NCBI GenBank assembly: GCA_013399305.1
Contig: VXAI01000049.1
Coordinates: 3,241,450-3,305,449 of the forward strand
DNA from: Rostratula benghalensis
Lineage: Eukaryota > Chordata > Aves > Charadriiformes > Rostratulidae
Reading direction: 5' to 3'
Length of the DNA: 64,000 nt
The notes below the pieces were generated by a model that was given only the letters and a program-made list of their open reading frames with translations, was not told where the DNA came from and did no database searches. Positions 25,538-38,605 of the stretch are shown here, piece after piece (the first letter of the stretch is position 1; each line of letters opens with the position of its first letter). The position numbers were made by a program, and so were the translations under genes.

Positions 25538-25660
25538 TGGCTTCAGGGAGTGCACAGCTCTGAACCTCACTTCCGAACACCGAGTAATGGTACAAACACA
25601 TAATAAATTAATGAATACCTCGCCTGCATTCACTCTTGTATATTTTCTTAATCTCTTCTC
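25538..25660 (+). pseudogene. Possible ABCC pseudogene exon G: H-loop region of NBD2
   Basis: A good acceptor (GGCCTTTCTTTTCAG, ending 25537) is followed by GFRECTALNLTSEHRVMVQT. This resembles the NBD2 end of the family, AF.GCTVLTIAHRVTTVL, in which His is the H-loop switch residue. A two-codon insertion would lie between the strand and HRV. Farther on, LVYF could be the remnant of KVVEF. Its position just downstream of exon F supports the match. The similarity is partial and the 3' end is not defined. A chance match cannot be excluded. Confidence 0.5.
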
Positions 25661-28554
25661 CACCTATTCTCAGTACTCAATTTTCACAAGACCAACAGTT
25701 TCATCTTTCATACCATTAAGGTGTGTACCATGAAGGTGTCTTGAAACACCTTCTCTATTTGTTGACAGAGTTACAATTATGATCTTTGTAGATCTTCCTT
25801 AGTGAAGTTTTAGGAAACATAATTAAACAGAAAGGTAAATGCAGCTATTCATAGCAGTGAGGCAGGGATTAATTATGTAAGATGGCCTGTAGGAAGGTAA
25901 GATACTTTACAAAGACATAGTTTTTTTGCTTTATAGTAGAAATGATTTCCAAAATATTATTAACTATACACCGGAAAAGCAGGACTCTTTACCTCCCTTT
26001 TAGGTTGTGTAAGTACTTCAGTACAGAAAAAGTTGAAGTGCAAAAACGTTAATGAAAATACTGTATTATAAAAGTTTAAAAAAAAATGCATGGTTATTTG
26101 ACCGCTCCAACAAATAGTTAAAGATAACTGGTAGTAACTGGTTCTAGTATGTTGTATGTTGCCTTTTTTAAAGGCTACTTTTTCCTCTTTCAGTTATAAT
26201 TTAGATCATTTCAGCAACTATACAGGTGATCAGATATGACAAGTGCTTGAAGGAACTTTTATGAAAGATACTGGATGCATTCTGGTTTTCTGCCAAATAA
26301 TTTTCTGATGAAAGTACTAACATGGATTTAAATTGATTATTTATTGTTTATTATGGCACATAATTATTCAGGAAGGCTATAAAACCAATACTGAATGAAT
26401 ACTCTCACCTGCGCGAGTGTACTACAGCTAAAATGTGCTTGCTTTTCTCCCTTCAATTTCATGTGGTACAATATAGCTAGAGATACATAACACAATTAAT
26501 AATCAAATCAAATGCACAGTGGAGCACAACCAGTATAAAGAACATAAGAAAGGGCTCATCCCCCCTCTCCCTGGTATTTTTTCTTTTTAAACAAAAGAAC
26601 CCAATTCGCACTCCAGATGTTAAAACTGCCTGGATACCTACAAGCAGCTACTAAAAATGGCTGAAGTTTCTGTGTAGGGAACAGCAGCTACTTTGTATGG
26701 CAAGAGCACTGCTCTGAAATTCAGAAGTAACTGAAGTTAATTCAGTTGAGTAAGAAATCTGACCACTGTAAATACCTGATGCTTCAAACCAAATTCCAAA
26801 TCAGTATAATTTTACAGTTTAATCACAGTGAGAGATGTTACTGTAGTGTTGCAACACTACTCATAACCTCACATACAGTATTTTTCTGAAACTGCATGAA
26901 TTATGTAGGATCAAAATTATACAGTACAAGTTGCCTAAATACAGAAATTGTTCAAACAAACTGAAATTCACTGCTGATCGCTTCAAATCCACATAGTGCT
27001 TCCAGGTGCCAATATTTGCTCTGTTTCCTTTCTGGCAGCGATACAGGGATTACCAGCCAAGCCCCCATCAGCTGCACAGACAGAAATAAACACCCTTTAG
27101 CAGCTAGCAAGGGAACTCACAGGAGGGAGGACCTGTGAGCAAAGGACAGGATGTTTAGCAAAGGCTCTCTAGAGCTTCTCTAGAGAACCCTCTAGAGCTT
27201 CTTGTTTATTTACAAGACATTTGTTCAACTGAACTGACACACACAGACCAGCAAAGCCATGAACTATATTCCCCTTATGCAGCTGTGCAACCTGAAAATT
27301 CCATGCCAACAGAACCGTTATTACATTTATTCCTCTGATTTTTGCTTATCCTCCCTCAGGGCTACTCAGGCCCTTTTCAATTCCTGACCCTCACAGACAT
27401 AGCTGGAACAGCCTGCTTCAGTTCAGGGAGGCCCTCCCTTTGTTCAAATCTGTAAACTTCTCCTGACAGACAGTATTTCTCTCCAAAAAGAAGCCCAGGG
27501 TTTTCCTCAGGGCGAACAGGGTAGTGTATAACCATCTCCAGGAAACAGCACATGACTCATATGTTCATTAAGGCAGCACCATTTCTAGTCTGCTACAGAT
27601 AGCAACGAAGCTAATTTCTGTTGCTGGATGCCTAACAGGATGTGGTGTGCAAGGAATACAGAATTTCATCACTTTTTAAATTTAAACTACATCCTTTTCT
27701 AATTTTACCTCAGAAGTGCAATAAGGAGGAAGTTTTTTTAGATGTACAGTGTCTATCTTCTAAGTCTCAACAACCAGCAGCATTGTTTTAATGCACTTAT
27801 GTTTAACACTAGTTTTATTTTTGGTTTTCTACTCACACTAATCCATTGAAATATATGCTACATGAAATTCACTCAATAATTTACCTTATGAATCCATTAG
27901 AAGCTATGGAAGGAAAAGTCCAACTTCAAAAAAAAAAAAAAAAAAGAGCATTCCTCAATTATAAAGCAACCACCCAAAAGGCAAACAGAATTGCTAGAAA
28001 CATGGTGTGTGTATCGGATCAGTTCTCTTCCTTATTCATGTCCCAAAATTTGACAAATAGCACAGATCAGATTTACCTAACTCCAGGCATTCCAGAACAC
28101 TGAGTCCTTTGCTTCTTCACAAAAGTTTTTCTGCACAATTCCTGTGGGCAGAGATTCTCAAAAGCTAAACTTGGGGCAACAATCTCATGACAAAACACAG
28201 AGCAACTCTGAACACCCAAGCCTCTCCCACTGTTCTAGGAAACAGACATTGATCTTTAGTTTCCCTCTGCTTACAATCAAAATTGAAAACTACACCTACT
28301 CCATATTCTCAGGCTTTTACAGAGACTACCAGACCTCTACACACGGAAAACCAACAGGAATACAAAGCTGGCTAGCCACCAGTCATTAAAAAGACCTGCT
28401 CCCGTTAATTTATAAGGCAGGTTTGCTGCATCCCATATACCTGGAATCCCCAAAATTCCAGATATAGAAAACTTTGCTACTGTTTAGTGCCTTCCTATGT
28501 TTGTGATCAGTATTGTATGCCCTACGATGATGCAAGGGTCTGGAACAATGTGAA

Positions 28555-28585
<31 letters not shown>

Positions 28586-31500
28586 ACCAATATTCAATTC
28601 CTTTATGAGTTAAATAGTCTTTCATTAGCTAACCTCACTTGACTGGACTAATTGGCATAAAAATTACACATCTCTGGTTTTAGGTCTATTTGAATAAATG
28701 TGAACAATGTCAGTGTTAATTAAGTGCAGATCAAGAGCTATTGTTCCACTACTCAAAATGGAAATTTCCCCTCAAAAGGAGATGTAAATAAGTGGTTACT
28801 GTTTTACACGGTAAAGAATTCTAATTGGGCAAACCTTCAGAATCAAAGAGCTGATGTCAAAAAGCCTTTAACAAATCACACTTGGGCTGAAGAAAATAAA
28901 GATAGCTACATTAACGTTTTCTGTATTAATAGTCAATGCAGTACACTACAGTTCATTAGTAAATTAATTTCAAAAAGCAGTCTAATGCAGCCCTCAAATC
29001 CTATTCTAGGGGTTTTTTTTGCATGTCCAGATTTTCAAAATCACTGAACCCTATGTTCATATATATACAACCGGAATAAATTAAGATATAAAACCCCCTC
29101 AGTTTCAACTTCAATATTTAAATTAAGTTAAACTTTCAGAACTAAGTCAGCAACTGCCATTGTGACAGTCAATGCCAGGTTTTTAAGAGTTCAGAACATG
29201 ATTTTTCTGAGCTCTTTTGAAAAGAATCTATTCCTGCTACAGCGCTAGAAGCTTCCAAGATAAAAAACAGGTTGAAATGGTCTTGCTTTACCCTTGTAAG
29301 TTGTTAGGCTAAGATCTGCAGAACTATCTACAATCTCAAGTGGATAAAGGCTCTATCAATATCAGATAGAAGCTGCAAATAAAAGAATAGAATGTGAATG
29401 ACATTTTCTGATTCTTCCCCCAGTATAACCACCTGCATCCCACTCAGAACTGATGCATAACAACTTAGGGAATGTTTCTTTTCAATGCAAAAGAAGCAAC
29501 ACCTAGATAAACAGATACACAACAGGGTTTTAATGTCATCTGAACTAAATGAGAGAAGGAAGCTATTCCAGGATTGAAGTGAATACTGGTTTCAAACTAT
29601 AAATGTAGTTGCATATTTCTCACCAAGGTCAAAGGTAGCGTACAAGTGGTACTATATAATATTTAACATCACTTGTCAAACCCTAACCTTTTTGACACAG
29701 AATAGGTATAAATCCTAAAACTTGTTTAGCATCTGCAATTTTTTTTTTTAAGTATAGCTGACTTCAAAGTAATTATCAGCTGCATCTGGTTTGTCCAAAC
29801 ATCTTGTGATTTTGAGCTGAGGAATCTATGAAACTTACTTTGGTATTTGCAATCAAAAATACTAAGTATACTCCAGCAGAAAATATTATGTATATTTCTG
29901 TAGCATTTAAGTGACTGACTTAACTGACTCTCTCTTATGTAAGTACTTTAATTTCAATCATTGCTACAGAAATACTCCATGCATGATCAGAGAGTCTCTC
30001 TTTCTCTCTGCTCGCCAAACACCAGGACCTTGCTGTTTCCAGAGCTGGGTATTTTTCAGCCACTAGGTGCTGCTCTCGTTAGAGGAAACACAACATTCCA
30101 ACAATGAAAAAGAATACTCGGTGACCATTTCATGATGTGAATGTGTAGTTCCAGTATTTCGCTATTTCCTCTGTAAAAAAAGCTTCTTTTAAAGCTTTAC
30201 CTCAGTTTTAGAATGGGGATTGTTCATTTTAGTTTAGGCTGCGACAGATCTTTCATGAGATGCTAAGATTCATAACATGAAAACTGACTCTGCTGTAACA
30301 CTGTCTTGTTTGCATTGCAACATGCTCAAAATCTCTATCTTTATATTGAATTCCCACATTTTAAAGGAGATGGCAACTTTGTACGTACTGAGTTCTTAAG
30401 CAAAAAAATTATCAACCCAATTTTCAGAGGTTACATAACTTTATTAGAAAGACAGTGTCTAAAGCAGTTTCTTATCTCTTGCCAGTTTCAATTTTTATGT
30501 AAATTCAATGGAAGTCCTCTAATGTCATTCCAGCTTTTTCATTTTCTCATCACAAATTCTTCCCTGTTAGAATTCAGTGTACCTAAAATGAAGCATTTCC
30601 TTGCTTAATCAGACTGCTTAAGGAATGACAGATTTCATAACTGGTGAAGAATCTGGGTAATGTAACATTTTGTTCTGGAATAAAACCACCGCAGGATTAA
30701 AAAAGGGGTAGACTGTCTTCCTAATATGGTAAAATAAGAATGATTTCTCACTTTTGAAGAAGAATCTTCACACACTTGTCCCATCCAAATTGTACAGTAA
30801 GAAGTTAGATAACCATTTATTTTTCCCATTGCAGTTATCAGTCAAAAATCGAACTCCACATTTGGCACTGCAAAAAAAAAATCACCTGTCCCAATAATCA
30901 GCTCAGGGAAAGTACATAGATAAACAAAAAATAAATATATTTTAATAGAGCAAAACATGTAATGTGCACCTGTGGCTCTCTCCTGGAACTAAATATAGTA
31001 TTCTTGGTTTGTTTTCCAACACTCATAATATCCTATCTCTGTGTTTCCCTGGATTTAGGACTCTTCTCCTATTTACATATATAACTGATTTCTAACACTA
31101 CAGTTTTAAATTACTGGTCTTAACTTAAATCTAATACCCAAATGGAGATGCATCAGAATGTACACACGTCTATATTTCTCTCTCTGCAGAGATCCACATT
31201 TTAATGAATGTGTGTGTATATATGTAGAACTAGATGATATGTATCAGAATAGACATACCAGGTATATATGGACTAACATGTGAATTAGCTTCCCAGTCTC
31301 TGCATTTAGCATAAATGTTCCTCGGGGCCCAGACTGCGTTTTACTATGTATACATTTAGTGTGTAGGAAAACAAAACAAATATATCATAAAGTGAGAAAA
31401 TTCCTACTAATATGTGGTTAATAGCACTTGGAATCCAGATCATAACCCAGAATCATCTCCAGTCTGTGGTAGCTCCTCTAAATTCACTCTAATTTGTACA

Positions 31501-33845
31501 CAATGGAAGAACGTAGTTCTTCACTGAGGTGACACAGTATGTCAGGGCTTGGCATTAAAAGAGGACTGCTCTTGCCCAAAGAACTAGTAAACCAAACACA
31601 GATAATGGGTAAGGGATGAAAGGAAACACAGGGGTAAATACCTGGCCAAAAATCACCTTATAGAGTAGCAATCACACTCTATTTTTCATGTATTAATTTC
31701 AGTGTTTCTTCACTGGCTTTTGCCTCACCTTATAAATAAATGAGAGTTATAGTCCAGATATTTTGTACTTTATCTAAATATATACACACACCCCCCATAA
31801 TATTATAGGATAACTGTTTTAAATACAGTAACTTTGTTCACTGTTACTCAGTCTAAAATTGCATTACAGTTTGTTGGCTCCAGAAGAACTTGTGCATATC
31901 ACCAGTTTATTTTAAGACTGCATTTTGGGCTCAGGAGAAGAAAATGTCAGAATGTAACCAGCCAAGCATCAGGAGTAAGTACAAGTAACAGCAACACGAG
32001 GAGTACTAAATGAGGACACAGTACAATTCTTTTTGTATAGAAAATGCATTCAGTGCCATCCTTGCTACTGCACCGAAATAAAGGTAGCAGAGTGTAGAAC
32101 ACAAACTTATTTCATTTAATCACTTGAAATGGACAGTATCTTCCAAAATGGAGATTAATATTTCATTCTATAGGAATGCTATTCCTGCAAGCTATGTTCT
32201 AACGAAATTGTATTGTTACAACTGTACATCCACATAATAAACTGTAACATGATAACTAAAAGCTTTGGGGTTAGCATTCGTGACACCTGGGCTAAAGCAT
32301 CTAAGCAATAGCAAAACCAAGCAAACCCATCCCTAAATCATAACAAAGCCATCAAAAATCTGTATGGTGCCAGTTAGATGTTTTCCAGCAATGTGTATTT
32401 GTGTGAGTAGAAGTGCCTAAAGATCATAAACTTATATATTAGTGAAGGTGAACTTTCACTGATCTTTTTCACTATGTCAATATACATTGCAACTTTGCTG
32501 GTATGCTGAATCCACATAAAAGGTTCTACAGGAACCAGTCCACCAGTAACCCAGTAGCATGGACACAGCTTTAGATTAAAAACTCATAACCAAATACTAA
32601 AAAACTGTAAATGTTTTTTTCAGCATATAAATTACCTGGAGTAGTTACCTTCTGAAAGCCAGACGTAGAATACTTTCTGAACAGAACTTCAGCCAATTAA
32701 ATTATGTGTGTTTCTCTCTTAAGAAGAAACAAGTCTCAGGCAAGAACAACTTAAAGCACTTCAGGATATGCAAAGCAGCTGCTTTCAAGCCCTCAGCTGA
32801 ATCCAGACAACCATCACTCTTGAGTAAACTAGAAGCAGCAGTGTATACACCTGTGCTGAGTCTGTGCTGGCCAGCTTAATAAATCACTGCTAAGATAGCG
32901 ATGCATCAGAGATGCATGAGAAAGTCACATGGAAGGCTGAAGTTAGCAGCCTGTGAATAACTTCTCAAATAATTTGACTACCAATACTTGTCTTTCAATC
33001 ACCCTTGAAGCACCCTGTGTCCCCCACTGGTTTCTACTGTAAGAGGAAGAGCTGTGGCACATTCTCACATTACAATCATTTAATCCAGGTACAGCAAAAA
33101 TATTTCAGGTACACTGTTACCAGGCTTTTTCCTTTTTTTAACTTGGTAACGCCTGAATAGCTATCTGATATGCAACAGAGGTGTAACATGTCTCTCTAAT
33201 TCACTTTTGATTGATGTTGCTGAGCCTACAGGAATAGGAACCATATGGCTGTGAATGCAGACAGCTTTATTACTTTATTTATCCCTGTTTATTACGTTGA
33301 AGTAGTAGTTCCACCCCATTTGGAGAGGAAGACTGGAAGGAGCTGTTTGGGACTCCTTGAAGTGCTTCCTTTCCTGGCCTTTATGTTCTACTCTGCAAAG
33401 GACTCCTCAGAGGAATCTGACCTGTTCTCATATATCCTTCCAGTATTAGATGTGTTGGAGAGCATGGTAATAAAATAAAATAAGCATATCAAATCCCTGT
33501 TGGTAAAAGCCTCATTCTTCTCCTGACTACTTCACAAAAATACAGAACCATGTGGGCTTTGAAATTTGATCTCATCACCTCTCTAGCATTTGTTTGTTTT
33601 AAATATACCAGAACTTGAGAAAGGTGGCCTCCTTATCTGTCTCTTGCACTCTACCCTCAAGCCAATTTACCTGTCTTATTTGAAGCAGTTCATTCTACTC
33701 AATCTTGGAAAGAACCATTTGCTGCTTCCAGGATCCCTGTATACAAATAAATATCACACCCACAAAACAGAGCTTTTATCATGACCAGCCTCATCCATTT
33801 AACAATTTCACTGGTGCCGACAATCAAAATGGTCTGCATTTCCCG
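25661..33845. other. No gene recognised; simple repeats
   Basis: Holds an A18 run (27928-27945), a T24 run (28556-28579) and a short cluster of three TCTAGAG units (about 27165-27200). The phrase RYRDYQP after CTGGCAG at 27040 resembles MRYRDNTP of ABCC NBD2 but is out of order and isolated. Confidence 0.55.
28556..28579. repeat. T24 homopolymer
   Basis: Uninterrupted T-run with no recognisable element next to it. Confidence 0.9.
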
Positions 33846-33907
33846 NNNNNNNNNNNNNNNNNNNNNNNNNNNNNNNNNNNNNNNNNNNNNNNNNNNNNNN
33901 NNNNNNN
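33846..33907. other. Assembly gap (62 N) flanked by a duplicated 18-mer
   Basis: A run of N interrupts the sequence. The 18-mer AATGGTCTGCATTTCCCG ends exactly at the left gap edge (33828-33845) and occurs again just right of the gap (33934-33951), each preceded within about 10 bases by CGACAAT. This suggests an unresolved local tandem repeat or redundant contig ends. Open frames running across the N are meaningless. Confidence 0.97.
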
Positions 33908-36900
33908 AGTCATTTACGCTCGACAATTTTTACAATGGTCTGCATTTCCCGATTATCAGATACTATCCACCTACAGTTTATGAGTTTGGGGTTTTTTAAA
34001 AAAAAAAATATATATTTTTTTGTATTTTAGGGTGGGGTTTTTTTATTGATTTTGCACACCAAGCACATGATGAAGAAAACTAAGCTGATTCAGTAACTAA
34101 CTGAAGACCCTTTCAAAGGCTCCTTAACAAATAAAAAAGCCTAGAATCATCACTGGAATTTAAGTGTTGATTGCAACTTGTAACTTAAGATTTTCACCTC
34201 ATCTACCCACATTTCCCAACATTTGCCTTCAAGCTGTGATGAGCACACACAAAAAAGCATTGATGAGAGCAGGTAGAAGAGACACAGGAGAAGACCTTTT
34301 TTTTTTTTTAACAGTGACACCAGACACCATTTGTAGACATAAGACAAGTTATTTCATCTAATTCTAGATGGCTCAGATCATCAAATTAGAAGTTACATAT
34401 TAATTTAAAGCCTTTTAATTAATAAACTAACTAATTAAAACCTAAGATCCATAAAGCCTACAATTTTAGAAAGTTTTTACTTTGCTCTTTTGATCAGATA
34501 ATCAAAATTATGCAAATTATCAGGTCTAGGAAATATTTGGGGCTGCAGGCATTCATTTTATATCCATTAAAAGTAGTATTAGTCCTTCAGTCACATTGCA
34601 TCTGTAACACTCTGTGAAACGTAAAAAAAGGTGGTTTTCTTGTGCTCCCACTGCAAAAGAAAAGGTCAGGCAAAGTAGGAGAAAGGTGTTTTACACTTTC
34701 TTGCAAAGAAGAAAAGCTCACAGAGTACGAACTCATGTTAGTTACCCTAAGGTAAAAGAATATATATATAGAATGCAGATTGTCAGCAGCTGAACTTTGT
34801 TTAAGCAGGTAGTACCTCTACAAATACGTTCAGGGAAGTGAGGTGGGTTGTGTGTGGAAATGAGAATCTCTATGCCCTGCACATCATTAGTCAATGAGTT
34901 TATTATGATGACTGTTATTGTCAGTGAAGCACAGTGTATTCAAAATGAATTAATGATGCAATGGGATAACTCAAAATGTTCTGTCAACTTCAGTGCTGTT
35001 CACTTCAGAAAGGAAAGAACTATTCTTCTGCATTCCAGAATGATGTTTTTAGTTCAAGTTCTCAGAGCTAGCTCTCTTGTTATAATTATTTCTTCCTTTC
35101 AAATTATTTTGACCTCCATAAAGTCAGTGAACATTTCAGGAAGCTACCTAGCTGCAGGCAAAAGGATTGTTTAGAAAAGGTAAAAAAACTGTAAAAAGGC
35201 AATCGATTTAAAGGAGCCGTTTCCCCTAATCTCCCATTTTCTATTGAAATGATCCAATAAGTAAAAGCCTGAGGTCAGTTTCAAGTGATGTCTCCCACAT
35301 CATTGCTGCCAGTGGAATTGTTTGGTTATTATTTTTAATCACACAAAGAAAATGCGAATCCCCCCAGACTTTCCTCACCAGTCAGCCCTAATCAAAGAAG
35401 CATCATCTACCTAACACACAGCTTATTACATTTTTGGATGTAACTATGCAATGAATTTTTAAAATTCTACATAATGTTAAAAACATCATATTAAAATACC
35501 CTGAAAAAATCTATTTAAAATAAGGTGCTTGGATATTAGGAATAGTCAAGTCAGATCTTGAATAAATTAAAAACCGAAAGATTTCCAGCCACAAGAAGTA
35601 TTATTTTGAACTGTATCCAAAACTGAACAGGGTAATGGTGTCCATGTTGGACGTAGGCTACAGTACAGCTGTTGAGTTGGAAGAGGACACAAACGCATTA
35701 TAACTGTCTGGAGTAGTAAAAAAAGCATGAAAGGAGGAGGAACAAAAGGCTCTAAAGAAACACCTTCATTGGAAGCAGCACAATTTACTGCAGCTCCCTA
35801 CAATTTTAAAGGGAAATGCAGCAATGAGACCTTGTTGTAAAAGACTTTTCTCCATAAAGTAGGCGAGACTAGTGGCAGGGACCCCAGTACAACCACCTAT
35901 CTTGGCAAGCATTACTGCATTCACTCTAATAATTTATTTAATACATGAAGAGAGACAGTTGAATGCAAAAGGAGAAATTAAGGCACTTGTTGAATGGATT
36001 CCAAAACTTCCTTTCTCTTTACTGTTGGATTTTTAAAGATCACCTTGATTAAACATTTGTCAGAGCTAGTATGGGCATACACATACTGTCTCACAGCAAA
36101 TGACCACGGAAGACCTCCTCCAACTTCGTCTTTCTAGGTTCGAAAACTATGACAAGTAAGAGACAGATGCAAGGTTTTGGTTTTTGGTTTGTTTTTCTTT
36201 AAAGCATGACAACTGCAATAAGATTCACAGTCTGTGTTGCTAAGCTCAACAGTTGCTTGTATTTATGTTCAAATTCACATGCTTTTTCAGAGGCTGAGAT
36301 GGGTAAAGCAGGAACACAATTCCCATTTGTAAATCTGTCTAGGAAATTTTTAGGCAAAATTGCTTACACGTGTGGAAGTAGCACAGAGAAATCTGACTAG
36401 ATCAGTTAAGAGTTTAGTGTGTGGAAAGAATGCAGAAAAAAATCACCTTTTAAACCAGAAAGTATCATATTTCCAACTGTTGTACCCTTCAGCAAGAACA
36501 CATACCATCAAATTCATTTTTCCACTCTGTGGAAAATTCTGTCAAGGGCACAGAACTTGGCCTATATAGTGCACTGTTTTAAAATAACTGAATCTTCCAT
36601 ACTGATTATTTTTTCCTCAGACACATTCATCTTTTGACCACCAGATATGGACATATGCTGAAAGACTGTATAAACATTGCTGAATGTTTCTTTCTGTTTC
36701 TTTTTGAGGCACAGTGAATGACCTTTTCACAGAGCTAAAGGGAAAAAATACTTGCATTGAGTAACTGGCAGAATCACAGAGCTATTGATCAGTAACCCCT
36801 GACCACTCTGCTACTGGTGTATCCTTTCTCATCCAGAATCACTGCATAGGACAGAGCAAATTAAAAAAAAAAAAATAAAAAAACCCCAAACCCAACAACC

Positions 36901-38519
36901 ACCAAGCACACTAACAACACTACCTCAACTACCCTTTATACACGTCTACACAGACATTCCAGAGAGTGATGGGAAAAAATCTGAGACTGAAGTCTTTACA
37001 CTGTAGTATAAAGAGGGGCTCTCTATGCTCCGAAAATAGAGCCTGGGGTAGACTGTATTTCTTTCATCTCCACTACCTTACCTGCTAGTTCCTGGACCAG
37101 AAGTTTCTGTCTTCATACTCTGTCCCCATCTCATCCTCCAGCAAGGTAGCTAATCACAGTAATATATCCCTTACGTAGCAACACAAATGGACAACGCACA
37201 GGAAACTAAAAGGTGCACATCCAAAGGATGCACAATATTACAGCACCATTGTCAGATCGGTAGATAATTATTTTCTTAACTAATGCAGGAATTTAATAAC
37301 AAATTTTATCAGGACAGTAATATCAGTTCAGATTTCAACTACCACATTATAAGCTGAAAGAGAGAACTAAAGCTTCTTTTCCAGTCTGAAATACTTAGCA
37401 TAGCTGTTCTCCTGTTAAATGAAATCAGTTGCCCTTCTTAATTTAAGAAAAATATATTCACTCAATTGAAATAGTCACTGAGGCAAATACTTCTGGAAAA
37501 TACATGACACATGCATTACTGATTATATCAATAAAAACAGTAATTCCCAATTTCAAATTGTGCAAAACTGACATTTCTAAGTTTGTTGTAGGAATTAAGG
37601 TAGCAAGGTCAGAACTGGAAAACACATGTTACTTACAGAAATAGCATTCTGCATTAAAGAACAAGTCATCTGAAATTCTGAAGTACCATTACAAAGCTGC
37701 TCTTCCTGAAGATTTCAATTTAACAGCAGCAAAGAAATTGCATAAAGTTTCTTATCCTTTCATTGAAATGTTTGACATCAAACACCAACGCAATGATCAT
37801 ATAAAGATCTCAACTTAAAATTTGTTTCATTACTTGTATTTTTACCTATACTGCTCTTTATTTCTATTTTTCTTTCCCTTCTTTGCATCTCCTGATGTTT
37901 TTTCAGCATTTACTCTCTCTTTACTCTCCACTCATTCCTCATCTGTGTTTAATACTCTCCTTCTCACAACACCCACAACTTTTATGTGAAGTGTGCTAAG
38001 ACTACTGCCACCCACAAGATTAATTATATTTTGGCCCTAACATATAAAATACATAAAACATACAAAATACATTTAAACTATCATGTGGCAGATAAAGAAA
38101 AAATATTGTGCATGTATCATAATATAAGCAGAAAAATATAGAGTCTATGATCCACAATTCACAATAGAAAGGAGAATATTTTATACACTCTACGCAATAT
38201 AAATTAAGGATAATTTAATCTCTTTCAGACCTTAACAACTCCAATATTTAGAAGTGCAAAGTATATTCACTCATCTTTTGAAGAGGGGGATTTTACTGTA
38301 AACCTTTCTTGTTTAAAACAAGAATTCTGTGACTGAAACTTTTATCTTTTAAATATCTTTACTATCTCTTGAGATTTCTCCCTTTAAATGCTACACTCAT
38401 TCATCTTTATACAGAATCTTTTACAGTGAAGACTGTTTCAAATGTACATTTATTTCATTTATATTATTCTTAACCATTATTTTTATTAGAAGCTTTGGTA
38501 TTTTTCTTTCCTCCATAAT
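33908..38519. other. No gene recognised
   Basis: AT-rich sequence with homopolymer tracts (T-run near 34299-34310; A-rich tract at about 36861-36890). The 108-codon open frame at 34848-35174 has no recognisable domain and no coding-like composition. Confidence 0.55.
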
Positions 38520-38605
38520 GGGACCGAACGTATCCCTGTCCACAGCAGAGGAGTGGGACCTAGATCACCTTTAAAGGCCCCTTCCAACCCATTCTGTGAT
38601 TCAGT
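38520..38605 (+). mobile_element. CR1 LINE 3'-terminal fragment
   Basis: Only the last 85 bp or so of CR1 remain: ATCCCTGTCCACAGCAGAGG, the GACCTAGATCACCTTTAAAGG block, CCCCTTCCAACCCATTCTGTG and a terminal GATTCA. The orientation is plus and the copy is strongly 5'-truncated. Confidence 0.9.

Larger units (their letters stand above)
18501..25660 (+). pseudogene. ABCC12: ABCC11/ABCC12-type ABC transporter pseudogene, TMD2-NBD2 half (whole locus)
   Basis: Seven exon remnants (listed separately) lie collinear on the + strand and match the second half of the ABCC11/ABCC12 (MRP8/MRP9) full transporters, which export organic anions across the plasma membrane. Seen: an open exon with the FFDTTPTGR coupling motif, then remnants of ELKR..SISRS, IHA, the TMD2 helices, LSGLL.VC.RT.TE, the NBD2 motif VEPTAGTILID, and probably the H-loop region. 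Splice phases run 0, 2, 2, 0, 0 across successive junctions and agree when the indels are corrected. At least six frameshifting indels, one premature stop and one lost splice donor make a functional product impossible from this copy. ADNP and LVYG early on resemble ABCC11; LPFHA...FFQQ resembles ABCC12, so the copy may derive from the common ancestor of the two. The symbol is a best guess. The gene's 5' half was not found. Both ends of the interval are approximate. Confidence 0.9.

Noticed and set aside
27040..27090. RYRDYQP resembling MRYRDNTP of ABCC NBD2
   Set aside because: It lies downstream of the NBD2 remnant, out of order, and the following residues do not match.
33699..33999. Open frames spanning the N gap
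   Set aside because: They are artefacts of translating N.
34848..35174. 108-codon open frame
   Set aside because: No recognisable motif, no splice context and no coding-like composition; its length is within chance for this much AT-rich DNA.
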